Positions 16,339-24,420 of a DNA stretch of 38,278 nucleotides are shown in pieces (the stretch's first letter is position 1; each line of letters begins with the position of its first letter). A program made the translations under genes and the position numbers. This DNA is from Candidatus Amesbacteria bacterium (GTDB lineage: Bacteria; Patescibacteriota; Microgenomatia; CAZETR01; Amesbacteraceae). The notes below the pieces were generated by a model. The model saw only the letters and a program-made list of their open reading frames with translations, did no database searches and was not told where the DNA came from. Where the stretch lies: positions 1-38,278 of the forward strand of contig DAHWUD010000009.1 in the NCBI GenBank assembly GCA_027331445.1, in the 5' to 3' direction.

Positions 16339-18622
16339 GGGGGGGATGGTGCGTAATTAATTTGGCCTCATTATGGTAAACGATTTCGCGGGTGCGGGCA
16401 ATAGCGTCGGGATTGACGGAGATGCTGGTGATGCCCCAGGAGACAAGTTTTTCTACTAATTCCGGATATTCGGACGGGGCCTGGCCGCAGATGCCGCAGA
16501 GGATACCGCGGCGCAGACACGTCTTGATGGTGCGTTCCAGGGCCCAGAGAACAGCCGGGTTGCGTTCATCGAAATTGGGGGCGACTTCGGAATTGTCGCG
16601 GTCGATGCCCAGAATGAGCATGGTCAGGTCGTTGCTGCCGATGGACACGCCGTCGATGCCGACGTCAATGAAATCGTCCAGTAAAATGACGTTGGCGGGA
16701 ATCTCGACCATCATAAACAGTTTAAAATTGCTGCTTCTGTACAAACCGGAAGCGGCGACCAGCTTTTTGACCTCGGTCAGTTCGTTAACCGTAGAGACAA
16801 AGGGAATCATCAGGTTGAGGTTTTTGTGACGCTGACGGACTTTTTTAATAGCTTCGAGCTCCAGGTTGAAGACGTCGGGAGTTTTGACGTAGCGGTAAGC
16901 GCCGCGGAAGCCCAACATGGGGTTGCTTTCCTGAGGTTCATACTTTTCACCGCCCTTAAGGGATCTGTACTCGTTGGTCTTGAAATCGGTGGCCCGGTAA
17001 ATGACCGGACGGGGGTCGAAGGCCTTACAAAATTTGGTCAGGTCTTCGGACAAGCGGTCGATAAAAACGTTCTCCTTGTGTTCGGCAATGAGCATTTTGG
17101 GGTGGGTACCGATACCGGCGATCATGAATTCGGCCCGCAGCAAGCCCACGCCGTCGACATGTTCCTTGGCAATCTTGTCCGCCAATTCGGGTTCGGCCAG
17201 GTTGACATAAACTTTGGTGGCGGTTTTGTAATCTTTAATGGGCTCGGCCGGTGAGGCGGCAAGCTTGACCGAGGGGGTGGCGACGGCCCCTTTGTAGATT
17301 TCACCCAGATGGCCGTTGACGGTCACAATCATGCCTTCTTTGAGCAGTTTGGTGGCAGTGGTGGTGCCGACCACGCAGGGCACACCCAATTCCCGGGAGA
17401 CGATGGCGGCGTGAGAGGTGAGGCCGCCGCGGTTGGTAATAATGCCGGCGGCCCGTTTCATGGCAGGGACGAAATCAGGGGTGGTCATGTCGGTGACGAG
17501 GATATCGCCGGTTTTGACTTTATCCAGGTGTTTGATGTCGCCCACTATGCGGGCGGGTCCGGAGACAACGCCGGGTGAGGCGGGGGCCCCTTTTAAAATC
17601 GGGGGGGCGGACATTTTGACGTCCGAGGCAGCTATGTCCTGCTGGTTTTTAGCTTCATTGAGGGTGGTAATGGGGCGGGACTGAATGATATACAGCTTTT
17701 TTTTGGCAAAGGCCCATTCGATATCCTGGGGGAAAAAATAGTGATGCTGGATACGTTTGCCGATGCGGGCCAAATCCAGGATGTAAACGTCCGAAAGTTT
17801 TTGTTTTTCCTGCAGACGGCGGGGCACTTTGACTTCCCTGACCCCCTGGGCTTTGTGGATTTCCATAACTTCCTGGCGGCTGGGCTTTTTGACGAGAATT
17901 TTTTCTTCTGACTTGTCGATTTCGTAGTGATCGGGAGTGACTACACCCTGAACGATGTAGTCGCCCAGGCCGTAGATGGCTTCGATGACGAGTTTGTTCT
18001 TGTCTTCGCTGATGGGGTCAACGGTGAACATGACGCCGGAGATTTCGGACTGAACCATCGTCTGCACCGGGACGGCGATGCCGACTTTGAAATGATCAAA
18101 GTGCTGCTGCTCGCGGTAAAAAATGGAGCGGGCGCCGAAAAGAGAGATCCAGCATTCCTTGACTTTGAGGAGAACGTTGGCGTCCCCGATGACGTTGAGG
18201 TAGGATTCCTGCTGGCCGGCAAACGAGGCTTCAGGAAGATCCTCGGCGGTGGCAGAAGAACGGCAGGCGACCGGAACGGGACGGGCAAAAAGGTTGTTCC
18301 GGCGGTTTAGCTCGTGGTATGCGGAAAAGATTTCCCGACTGACTTCGGGAGGGATTTCCGAGGCACGCAGCAAATGCTCAATTTTTTTGGAAGCGGAATT
18401 CAGCTGCTGAGGGTCAGCTACGTCGGTGCCGCTTAAGACGCGGTGGATTTCCGGGCGGAGGTGATTGTGCTCAAGAAAAGCGTAGTAGGCGGAGGACAAA
18501 ACTACAAAACCAGGAGGCACCGGAATCTTGGCTTGGGTCATTTCACCCAAATTGGCGCCTTTGCCCCCGGCGATACTGACATCCTCTTTGGTAAGTTCGT
18601 TAAACCATTTGACAAATTTCAT
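16331..18622 (-). CDS. ppsA: Phosphoenolpyruvate synthase
   Basis: 763 aa, usual length for pyruvate, water dikinase. It makes PEP from pyruvate and ATP, or may run toward pyruvate in cells lacking pyruvate kinase (inference). Seen: an N-terminal ATP-binding domain (GGKGANLGEM, CRSSATAEDLP, SFAGQQES), the central swivelling phosphohistidine H404 in GGLTSHAAIV, and a C-terminal PEP/pyruvate TIM barrel with the catalytic Cys in GICGQAPSEYP. First gene of the ppsA-eno-gpmI run, which covers pyruvate to 3-phosphoglycerate. Confidence 0.96.
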   Translation of the reverse strand: MKFVKWFNELTKEDVSIAGGKGANLGEMTQAKIPVPPGFVVLSSAYYAFLEHNHLRPEIHRVLSGTDVADPQQLNSASKKIEHLLRASEIPPEVSREIFSAYHELNRRNNLFARPVPVACRSSATAEDLPEASFAGQQESYLNVIGDANVLLKVKECWISLFGARSIFYREQQHFDHFKVGIAVPVQTMVQSEISGVMFTVDPISEDKNKLVIEAIYGLGDYIVQGVVTPDHYEIDKSEEKILVKKPSRQEVMEIHKAQGVREVKVPRRLQEKQKLSDVYILDLARIGKRIQHHYFFPQDIEWAFAKKKLYIIQSRPITTLNEAKNQQDIAASDVKMSAPPILKGAPASPGVVSGPARIVGDIKHLDKVKTGDILVTDMTTPDFVPAMKRAAGIITNRGGLTSHAAIVSRELGVPCVVGTTTATKLLKEGMIVTVNGHLGEIYKGAVATPSVKLAASPAEPIKDYKTATKVYVNLAEPELADKIAKEHVDGVGLLRAEFMIAGIGTHPKMLIAEHKENVFIDRLSEDLTKFCKAFDPRPVIYRATDFKTNEYRSLKGGEKYEPQESNPMLGFRGAYRYVKTPDVFNLELEAIKKVRQRHKNLNLMIPFVSTVNELTEVKKLVAASGLYRSSNFKLFMMVEIPANVILLDDFIDVGIDGVSIGSNDLTMLILGIDRDNSEVAPNFDERNPAVLWALERTIKTCLRRGILCGICGQAPSEYPELVEKLVSWGITSISVNPDAIARTREIVYHNEAKLITHHPPHG

Positions 18623-18660
18623 AGGCAGGGTAAGTCTTGGGCGAGCAATGCTTAAAGATT

Positions 18661-19686
18661 TCAGCGCTTGCCTACCTCATCCTTAAAATAGTCTACCCAA
18701 GGAATGGGTCCCGGGTCAATGCCATTTAATAAGGCCAGGCAATAGGATAAGTATGCACCTTCCTGGAGAAATTGCATGACCTCAAAAAAGCGGGACGGGG
18801 CGTCGAGCTCGTGAGTCAGATATTGGTAGTGCTGTTTACTGACGACATCCTGAGTGATGGGATAGCGCTTTTTAACATCGGGGTGATATTTTGGAGAAGT
18901 GATAAAGACAAATTTCAGGTACTGATGGGCGGCTTTAGGGAAGGCCAGACCTTCCATAAGGTGGTGGTTGAGCTCAGGGAGATCAAAGGTGACGGAAAAG
19001 TTTTTGGAATTTTCGTTGAACATATTTTTGACGGCGTGGGCGGCGCCTTTGAGGTGTTCGCTAGTCACCAGCACCGGGATACCATCCACCAGGAATTTGG
19101 CCAGAGGGAGCAGGGAGTCGAAGTCGGCTTGTTTTTGGGTGAGAAACTCCGGAAGCTCACCCAGACGGGCGATGGGTTCAATAATCTGGCAGCGGGAAAG
19201 CAGGGCGGCCAGGGCGACTACTGCATAGCCCAGGCCCATGCGGGGCTGGCCGGAGGGATTGTGCCCGGGGTGAAAAATGTAGGCGGGCAGATGGTGTTCA
19301 TCTGCCAACTGCTCCAGTTTGCCGCCGCTGGCTATTATGAAGACTTGGGCCCCCCGGGCCCGGGCTTCGGCCAGTGAGGAAATGGTTTCCTCGGTGTTTC
19401 CGGAGTAGCTGCTGACGACGACCAAGGTCTTGGCATTGACGAAGCGGGGCAGATGATATTCGGTGGAGACAACGAGAGGGATTTTGAGTGTCTGGCGCTC
19501 AAGACTGCCGATGATCCGACCGCCCAAGGCCGAGCCGCCCATGCCGGAGACCACAATATTGTCGACGAGGGAGCACTGCGGGGGCAGGGGCTGCTGGGAA
19601 ATTTCGCGGATGACTTGTTTACATTGCAGAGGAAATTGTTTGAGGGAAGATAAAATGCCTAAGCTGTCGAGTGAGGAGTTTAACAT
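18661..19686 (-). CDS. Bifunctional phosphoglucose/phosphomannose isomerase
   Basis: 341 aa with two SIS domains. Seen: GMGGSALGG (48-56) and SSYSGNTEET (92-101) sugar-phosphate loops, and a C-terminal portion matching the bacterial PGI/PMI C-terminal domain. It interconverts fructose-6-phosphate with glucose-6-phosphate and mannose-6-phosphate, linking glycolysis to glycan precursors. A TAATAT hexamer (19693-19698, minus) ends 6 nt before the ATG, suggesting a leaderless start inside the 3' end of the upstream holA-like gene. It lies 38 bp upstream of ppsA. Confidence 0.85.
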   Translation of the reverse strand: MLNSSLDSLGILSSLKQFPLQCKQVIREISQQPLPPQCSLVDNIVVSGMGGSALGGRIIGSLERQTLKIPLVVSTEYHLPRFVNAKTLVVVSSYSGNTEETISSLAEARARGAQVFIIASGGKLEQLADEHHLPAYIFHPGHNPSGQPRMGLGYAVVALAALLSRCQIIEPIARLGELPEFLTQKQADFDSLLPLAKFLVDGIPVLVTSEHLKGAAHAVKNMFNENSKNFSVTFDLPELNHHLMEGLAFPKAAHQYLKFVFITSPKYHPDVKKRYPITQDVVSKQHYQYLTHELDAPSRFFEVMQFLQEGAYLSYCLALLNGIDPGPIPWVDYFKDEVGKR

Positions 19687-19690
19687 GGGC

Positions 19691-20347
19691 TTATATTAAT
19701 GCTTTTATGACCCAGAGTTCAAGTGCGGCCGAGAGGTCCATTGCGGAAGCGGAGGTTTTTTGGGCATAGTCAATAAGCAGCAAATCCCGGGATAGAGACT
19801 GCAGGCGGGATGGAGAATAGGCGGCGGCCTGGCGGCGCAGAAGGTCGGTTTTCCAGGCGGGTCCGGACAGCAGACCGGCTTTGGCCAGGATGAGGTCATG
19901 CAGACGGCGGGCCAGCAGGGAAAACAATAGCTCAGCCGGTGTGACTTGGAGGGTCTGGTGCAGCAGGTCCAGAGAAAAACGGTCGAGAAATTTAAACAGG
20001 TATTTGGGGAGCTCGAATTTGCGGACGGCCGAAGCCGGGAAAGTGGTGAGCTGAGCGGAAACATCCTTGCTTTCCCAATCGATAAGCTGCAGCCCGGGAT
20101 GAGATTTGAGATACGAAACCAAAAGGGATTTTTCCTTACCGGGGCGGCGGGCGAACAGATCGGTGGTGACCAGAAAATTGGTTTCTCCGAGAAGCGTGGT
20201 GGCCGAGGCGGAGGCTTCCAGATCAGGGAGAGTCAGCGTTTGGCCCGATAATTCAACTAGATTTAGACGACGACTGCGGGCGGATTCCAGCTCGGTCAGA
20301 AAAAATTGGCGGGAGGCGGCGGTGTGGTCACCGTGCAGAATAAGCAT
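19691..20347 (-). CDS. holA: DNA polymerase III delta subunit-like, short
   Basis: 218 aa, whereas HolA is usually about 330 aa. The N-terminal region (LILHGDHTAASRQFF) fits the LLYGED-type start of delta clamp-loader subunits, without an ATP site. The C-terminal half (LLFSLLARRLHDLILAKAG ... LQSLSRDLLLIDYAQKTSASAMDLSAALE) matches the collar domain with its conserved LL.iD...K pattern. The middle is compressed. Delta opens the sliding clamp. Overall similarity is judged by pattern, so I am fairly but not fully sure. Confidence 0.65.
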   Translation of the reverse strand: MLILHGDHTAASRQFFLTELESARSRRLNLVELSGQTLTLPDLEASASATTLLGETNFLVTTDLFARRPGKEKSLLVSYLKSHPGLQLIDWESKDVSAQLTTFPASAVRKFELPKYLFKFLDRFSLDLLHQTLQVTPAELLFSLLARRLHDLILAKAGLLSGPAWKTDLLRRQAAAYSPSRLQSLSRDLLLIDYAQKTSASAMDLSAALELWVIKALI

Positions 20348-20349
20348 AG

Positions 20350-20748
20350 TCAGTCGTAGGATTTGGTGGTGAGGGCGGAGAAGTAACGATCCACTTCCCG
20401 GTGGTAATGGGAGAAGCTTCTGTGACGGGCAGTGCGGTGGGCGACGACGGCGCCCGAAAAGGATTTGGGAATGTGCAGCAACTCATGGATGAGAACTTTT
20501 TCCTGCTCGGGCAGGGAGAGACGGTCGAAGCGCTCGGAAATGACCTCCAGGCAATAGCCGGGCGGAACATGCAGGGCTTGCTGCCAGATGGTAGGGAGAC
20601 TCCAGATACGGGCAATACTGCGGCCGGTGGAACCCGCGCTGCGAAAGCAGTAAACAGAGTCGGGCTGCACGTGGTCGAAATGCAAGCGATCAGTAAGAAA
20701 GAATATACGGCGGGTAATATCGGGGGCGGGGTGCCAGTGCATGACCAT
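20350..20748 (-). CDS. Small zincin-type metallopeptidase
   Basis: 132 aa with an HELLH zinc motif (H88, E89, H92) and further His residues at 104 and 109 that could complete the site. The layout resembles the short putative phage/archaeal metallopeptidase families. No signal peptide, so presumably cytoplasmic. It starts just after the stop of the GH-DUF192 gene, and its stop lies 2 bp before the holA-like start on the same strand. Substrate unknown. A longer open frame over the same bases lacks the motif and was not chosen. Confidence 0.65.
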   Translation of the reverse strand: MVMHWHPAPDITRRIFFLTDRLHFDHVQPDSVYCFRSAGSTGRSIARIWSLPTIWQQALHVPPGYCLEVISERFDRLSLPEQEKVLIHELLHIPKSFSGAVVAHRTARHRSFSHYHREVDRYFSALTTKSYD

Positions 20749-20754
20749 ATCTTA

Positions 20755-22218
20755 CTATTTCCAGACAAGAGCGACGGTATCGCCGACGGCGACGTGGTGC
20801 TGAACGATGAATCCGGCGTTAACTTCCAGAACCCAATCGGCGAAGTTGGCCGGGTTAATGACCAGGGGCACGCCGTGGGTTTGGGTAGGCGGAGGGACGT
20901 CGGTGTTGAGTTCTACGATCCGGCCCCGGTTGATCCAGACAAAATCCAACGGAAAATGCATATCCTTCATCCAAAATGACAGCGGCATGGGTGAAGGAAA
21001 GATAAACAACATTCCGTGATCAGCAGGCAGCGAGGGGCGATCGGAGAGTCCGTGGGTACGGGTGGCATCCGTGTCCGATATTTCTACAGAAACGGAAGTG
21101 TCACCGATATTCAGATAGGGTTGTTTGAGGTTTACCAGTCTTAACAACTGATCCCAGAGGGAGGTGGTGACGGGCGGAGGAGGTGCGGAGGTGGCGGGCT
21201 GGCCGGTGTTAAAGACGGACGGTGATAAATCGGACAGGAGCGGACTGCCGGCGGATTTGGGAAGATCGACCAGGTCGCGGTAATTGGGAGTGGGTTGATG
21301 GCCAAGATCGAGCAGTGAAAATTGGGAAAAGGGGCCAGCGCCGGCAAAAAGTAAAAACGGCGTCACGGCGACCAGATTGTTGTCCGTCCAGACATTAGTA
21401 AAGGCCGGAGTGTAAAAGTTGCCGTTGTTGTTGATGGTCCCAGTCTCGGTTATAAAGGCCGGTTTGCCGGAATAGCCAAGCGATTTTAGATACTGCTGTT
21501 CGTACTTGTAGCTGGTGATGCCGGTACTGGAGGTGGAAAAAGGCGAGCCGGAAAAACCGGGATTGGGATAAGCGTGGAAAGACAAGCCGTCTACCGATGC
21601 ATACCAATCCGGAACGGTTTGGGACATGCGGCGGTAGAATTCCAGGGCGTTTTGTGAAGATTGGCTGTCCGGCGCGGACATATCCAACCCGGCGGTGAGG
21701 AGAAAAAAATCGGAGCTTCGGGACTTGAAGATATCGTGGGCATCTACCAGCAAGCGGGCGTAGGCGTCAGGCGCGACCTGGCCGCCCCATTCTTGGGCAT
21801 GGTTGGGTTCGTTAAACAAGATGACGTAGCGGTTTTTGGTCGGCCAGGGCATGTCGTTTAAGAAATTGGCAAAGTCGACCAAATCGTAGGGAGTGGGAGC
21901 CACCCAGGTGTCGGCGTCGACGTAGGTGGCCAGGCGAATGATCGGAATGAGGTGAAGGTTTCGGGCGGTAATGAAAAACTGCCGCCATTTGACGGCGTCA
22001 CGATCGTCGCTGCGCAGTGGGATAGTGACGTAGCCCCAATCACCGCCGTGCGAATTTACCAGTGCCGCTGCGGGCGCCAGTTCGGTGGTGTCCAGGATGT
22101 GAACTCCGAATTTGTTATTGGGTACAGCCAACGGGTCGACGACGGCCCGGACCGGGGAAGGCCCGAATTGCAGGATGCAGCCGGTGCAAAGCAGTAAAGC
22201 CGCGAGGAACCGTTTCAT
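20755..22218 (-). CDS. Secreted glycosidase-like TIM barrel fused to DUF192
   Basis: 487 aa. An N-terminal signal segment contains a poor lipobox (LLLCTGC). Residues about 35-330 look like a clan GH-A barrel: FNEPNH places the acid/base Glu at 137 and FITETG the nucleophile at 258. After a Pro/Ser/Thr linker (about 335-365), residues about 370-487 match DUF192: THGLSDRPSLP, GMLFIFP, SFWMKDMHFPLDFVWI, and a C-terminal VGDTVAL. DUF192 is usually a stand-alone secreted domain of unknown role. A TATAAT ends 7 nt before the ATG. Glycan substrate unknown. Confidence 0.75.
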   Translation of the reverse strand: MKRFLAALLLCTGCILQFGPSPVRAVVDPLAVPNNKFGVHILDTTELAPAAALVNSHGGDWGYVTIPLRSDDRDAVKWRQFFITARNLHLIPIIRLATYVDADTWVAPTPYDLVDFANFLNDMPWPTKNRYVILFNEPNHAQEWGGQVAPDAYARLLVDAHDIFKSRSSDFFLLTAGLDMSAPDSQSSQNALEFYRRMSQTVPDWYASVDGLSFHAYPNPGFSGSPFSTSSTGITSYKYEQQYLKSLGYSGKPAFITETGTINNNGNFYTPAFTNVWTDNNLVAVTPFLLFAGAGPFSQFSLLDLGHQPTPNYRDLVDLPKSAGSPLLSDLSPSVFNTGQPATSAPPPPVTTSLWDQLLRLVNLKQPYLNIGDTSVSVEISDTDATRTHGLSDRPSLPADHGMLFIFPSPMPLSFWMKDMHFPLDFVWINRGRIVELNTDVPPPTQTHGVPLVINPANFADWVLEVNAGFIVQHHVAVGDTVALVWK

Positions 22219-22226
22219 GTCATAAA

Positions 22227-22763
22227 TTATAACTTAGTTACCTGCTCCTGTTTGCGGACGTGGCAGATAGCCAGAGCCAGCGCGTCGGCGGCGTCGTCAA
22301 AATGAGTTTTATTAGTTTTGCGTTTTTCCCGACGACCGTCTTTAACTTCATTGAGTTGGCTGCCGCGGATATTGAGCATCTTTTTCACAGTAGCTTTCAT
22401 GAGGGTTTTGTCGGCTTTTCCAGATCCGCCCACATAAAGTTTGACCTGCATGGGAGTGTAATCATAGGCGGCCAGGCCCTGATGCTGGATGGCAAGTTTG
22501 ATAACGCCGATGGCCTGACCTACGGAAATGGCGGTGAGAGCGTTGGTGGCAAAAAACAGGCGTTCGACGGAGACCACTTCCGGTCGGAAGCGGGTGATCA
22601 GGTCCGTAATACCGCGATAAATCAAATCCAGGCGCTGACCGTGCGGCAGCTCTTTGGAGGTGGAGATGAGGCCGAAATCTATGAGACTAAATTCATGGTC
22701 GAGGTAATCTACCAAACCGTAACCGGTAGTGGCCGTGCCAGGATCGATGCCCAAGATCTTCAT
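22227..22763 (-). CDS. ruvC: RuvC Holliday-junction resolvase
   Basis: 178 aa. It cleaves four-way junctions symmetrically during recombinational repair. The catalytic acidic residues are all present: D7 in GIDPGT, E67 in VSVERLFF, D157 and D160 in FDDAADALA. A basic insertion (KDGRREKRKTNKTH) precedes the last motif, slightly lengthening the protein. It lies 8 bp upstream of the GH-DUF192 gene on the same strand, and is divergent from the NAGPA-type gene across 39 bp. Confidence 0.95.
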   Translation of the reverse strand: MKILGIDPGTATTGYGLVDYLDHEFSLIDFGLISTSKELPHGQRLDLIYRGITDLITRFRPEVVSVERLFFATNALTAISVGQAIGVIKLAIQHQGLAAYDYTPMQVKLYVGGSGKADKTLMKATVKKMLNIRGSQLNEVKDGRREKRKTNKTHFDDAADALALAICHVRKQEQVTKL

Positions 22764-22802
22764 GTCGGGATCATGCTAGATCGAATAAGTTAAAATAGCA
22801 AG

Positions 22803-23555
22803 GTGAGAAGTTGGTTAGTAATCGGGATGTTTATGGCTTTAGCCGGCGGAGTGTGGTGGCTGAACCGGCCGACAGAACCCGTAGCCAGGCCGGCGGCGGT
22901 GGCGGAAGCACCCGGATATAGGGCGGTTTCGGTGGGCGGGATAAATTATGAGTATGTGACGGCAGCGGCGGATCCCAAAAAAATTTCCCTGATCGGCAAT
23001 TTCGATCAGCCCGCTGCCAGTGCGGACCTGGCAACGGCCAGCGGGTGCGCGGCAGGAGTAAATGGGGGTTTTTACGGCCAGGACGGACAGCCGCTGGGAT
23101 GGTGGGAGGCTAACGGACAGGTGTATAAAAATTATACTCACAATAATTTACTCAATGGCTACGCGGGAGTAAATGAGGCCGGAAGCTTGGTAATCGGCAG
23201 CGGAGAACCCCGGGGCAAATGGAGGTGGGGTCTACAAAGCGGCCCGCTGCTGGTGCAGGACGGCAAGGCTCTGGCGTTGGTTATGGCGGCGGACAAACCC
23301 GCCCGAAGGAGCGTCCTGGCCAAAACCCGGCCCGGCACGGGAGAACTGATCATGATTTTCGGTGACCGGTCGGCGTTGGACGGGCCGGTTTTAGCGGAGC
23401 TACCGATGATAATTGAGGCCATCGGGCGACAGGAAGGATGGCAGATAACGGAGGCGATTAATCTGGACGGGGGCACGGCGGCGGCATTTTATTCTCCCGA
23501 GGTAAAAATTCCGGAAGTAGTGGCAGTGGGCAGCTGGATTTGCGCCGGAAATTAG
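22803..23555 (+). CDS. Membrane-anchored NAGPA-type phosphodiester glycosidase
   Basis: 250 aa. An N-terminal anchor helix (about 3-20) is followed by a domain with the motifs of the NAGPA/DUF2233 family: GVNGGFYG, LQSGPLLVQDG, RRSVLAKT and INLDGGTAAAFY. Family members cleave sugar-phosphodiester bonds, for example in wall teichoic-like or lipid-linked glycans. Start GTG at 22803, with TAAAAT (22791-22796) ending 6 nt before it. The stop codon abuts the convergent NicO-like gene with no gap. Confidence 0.85.
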   Translation: MRSWLVIGMFMALAGGVWWLNRPTEPVARPAAVAEAPGYRAVSVGGINYEYVTAAADPKKISLIGNFDQPAASADLATASGCAAGVNGGFYGQDGQPLGWWEANGQVYKNYTHNNLLNGYAGVNEAGSLVIGSGEPRGKWRWGLQSGPLLVQDGKALALVMAADKPARRSVLAKTRPGTGELIMIFGDRSALDGPVLAELPMIIEAIGRQEGWQITEAINLDGGTAAAFYSPEVKIPEVVAVGSWICAGN

Positions 23556-24219
23556 CTAAAGCATGAGAATCCGGGCAGAGAGAACGAGCAGGAAGAGACC
23601 TGAGGCAATCGGCAGATATGACTCCCTACCCGACCCAGTTTATCATCCAAATGAAGGGTATTTTCCCCCGCGACAATAAACAGACCCAAGGAAATAATGG
23701 TCAATGACAGGCCCAGACTGAAAATGGCTACCAGGAGCAAGCCCAGGGCTATGTGGCCGGCACTGGCGGTCAAGAGCAGCAGAGCAAAAGCATCGGTACA
23801 GGGAACGATGCCTCCCGAGATGCCGGCAGCCAGAAGCGAACGATGGGAAACTACGGCGTGGTCATGAGAAGGCTCGTGGTGGTGGTCGTGGTCCAGACCA
23901 TGGGCATGAACATAATTATGGCGCAGGCTGCCCAAACCGTTGCGGATGAGGTTGGCAGACAGGACAATGACGATGATGGCCCCGGCTTTGTCAAAAAAGG
24001 CAGGCTGGTAGTAAGGGTGTGATTGCGGTCCAGGACCAGAAAGACAAAACCCAGGATAAAGATCAGCAGGGTATGAGTGGTGGTAATAGTAAAGGCCAGG
24101 GTCAAAATATCTAAAAAGCGGCTTTGGCGTTTGCCGATGAGGAAGGCGGCCATGATGCTTTTGCCGTGGCCGGGAATGAGCGCATGCAGACCACCGGCAA
24201 TAAAGACAAAGAAAATCAC
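23556..24219 (-). pseudogene. NicO/RcnA-type Ni/Co exporter, two frameshifts
   Basis: Reconstructed 221-aa membrane protein. Frame one gives GGLHALIPGHGKS, the metal-site motif of RcnA/NicO exporters. The next gives a His-rich loop (HAHGLDHDHHHEPSHDH) and GGIVPC; the last gives the final helix LPIASGLFLLVLSARIL ending at TAG (23556). The frames join if one T is added to the T6 run (23993-23998) and one G to the GGG near 23630. Two single-base losses in homopolymers suggest either assembly error or true decay. The start is probably GTG at 24219; coding-like sequence continues back to the tRNA-Lys gene, so a slightly earlier start is possible. Confidence 0.7.
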
Positions 24220-24254
24220 GGTGACTAAAAACCAGGGGCTGGTCTGGGACCGGG

Positions 24255-24327
24255 TGAGGCGGCTGGGACTCGAACCCAGGACCCTTAGCTTAAAAGGCTA
24301 GTGCTCTACCAACTGAGCTACCGCCCC
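24255..24327 (-). tRNA. tRNA-Lys (UUU)
   Basis: Cloverleaf on the minus strand: acceptor GGGGCGG/CCGCCTC (one G-U), D-arm GCTC/GAGC, anticodon loop CTTTTAA giving UUU, and T-arm CTGGG/CCCAG with loop TTCGAGT. The top anticodon-stem pair is a C-A mismatch. CCA is not encoded: CCC follows the discriminator A. Confidence 0.93.
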
Positions 24328-24335
24328 AAACCGAT

Positions 24336-24363
24336 GCTTGGGAAAAGGCTGGCTACCAACTGA
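24336..24363 (-). repeat. Degenerate tRNA-Lys fragment
   Basis: On the + strand GCTT, AAAAGGCT and CTACCAACTGA occur in the same order as in the adjacent tRNA-Lys gene (24289-24318), with a 3-base insertion and a shortened D-arm segment. It lies about 9 bp upstream of the intact tRNA gene. It is probably a decayed partial duplicate and cannot fold as a tRNA. Confidence 0.5.
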
Positions 24364-24420
24364 CCCTCCTTCGCTTACGCTTCGGACGGGCTTGTTTACC
24401 GGCCCTCACGGCTAATTATA

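Noticed and set aside
20328-20768. Longer open frame covering the metallopeptidase region
   Set aside because: It lacks any motif, whereas the alternative frame contains HELLH with suitable spacing and fits the neighbours without overlap.
23552-24219. Programmed ribosomal frameshift in the NicO-like gene
   Set aside because: Two independent shifts at simple homopolymers are needed, without a slippery-site/stem-loop pattern. Error or decay is simpler.
24364-24395. Intrinsic terminator after the GH15-like gene
   Set aside because: The imperfect hairpin (CCCTCC...GGACGGG) is not followed by a T-run on either strand.
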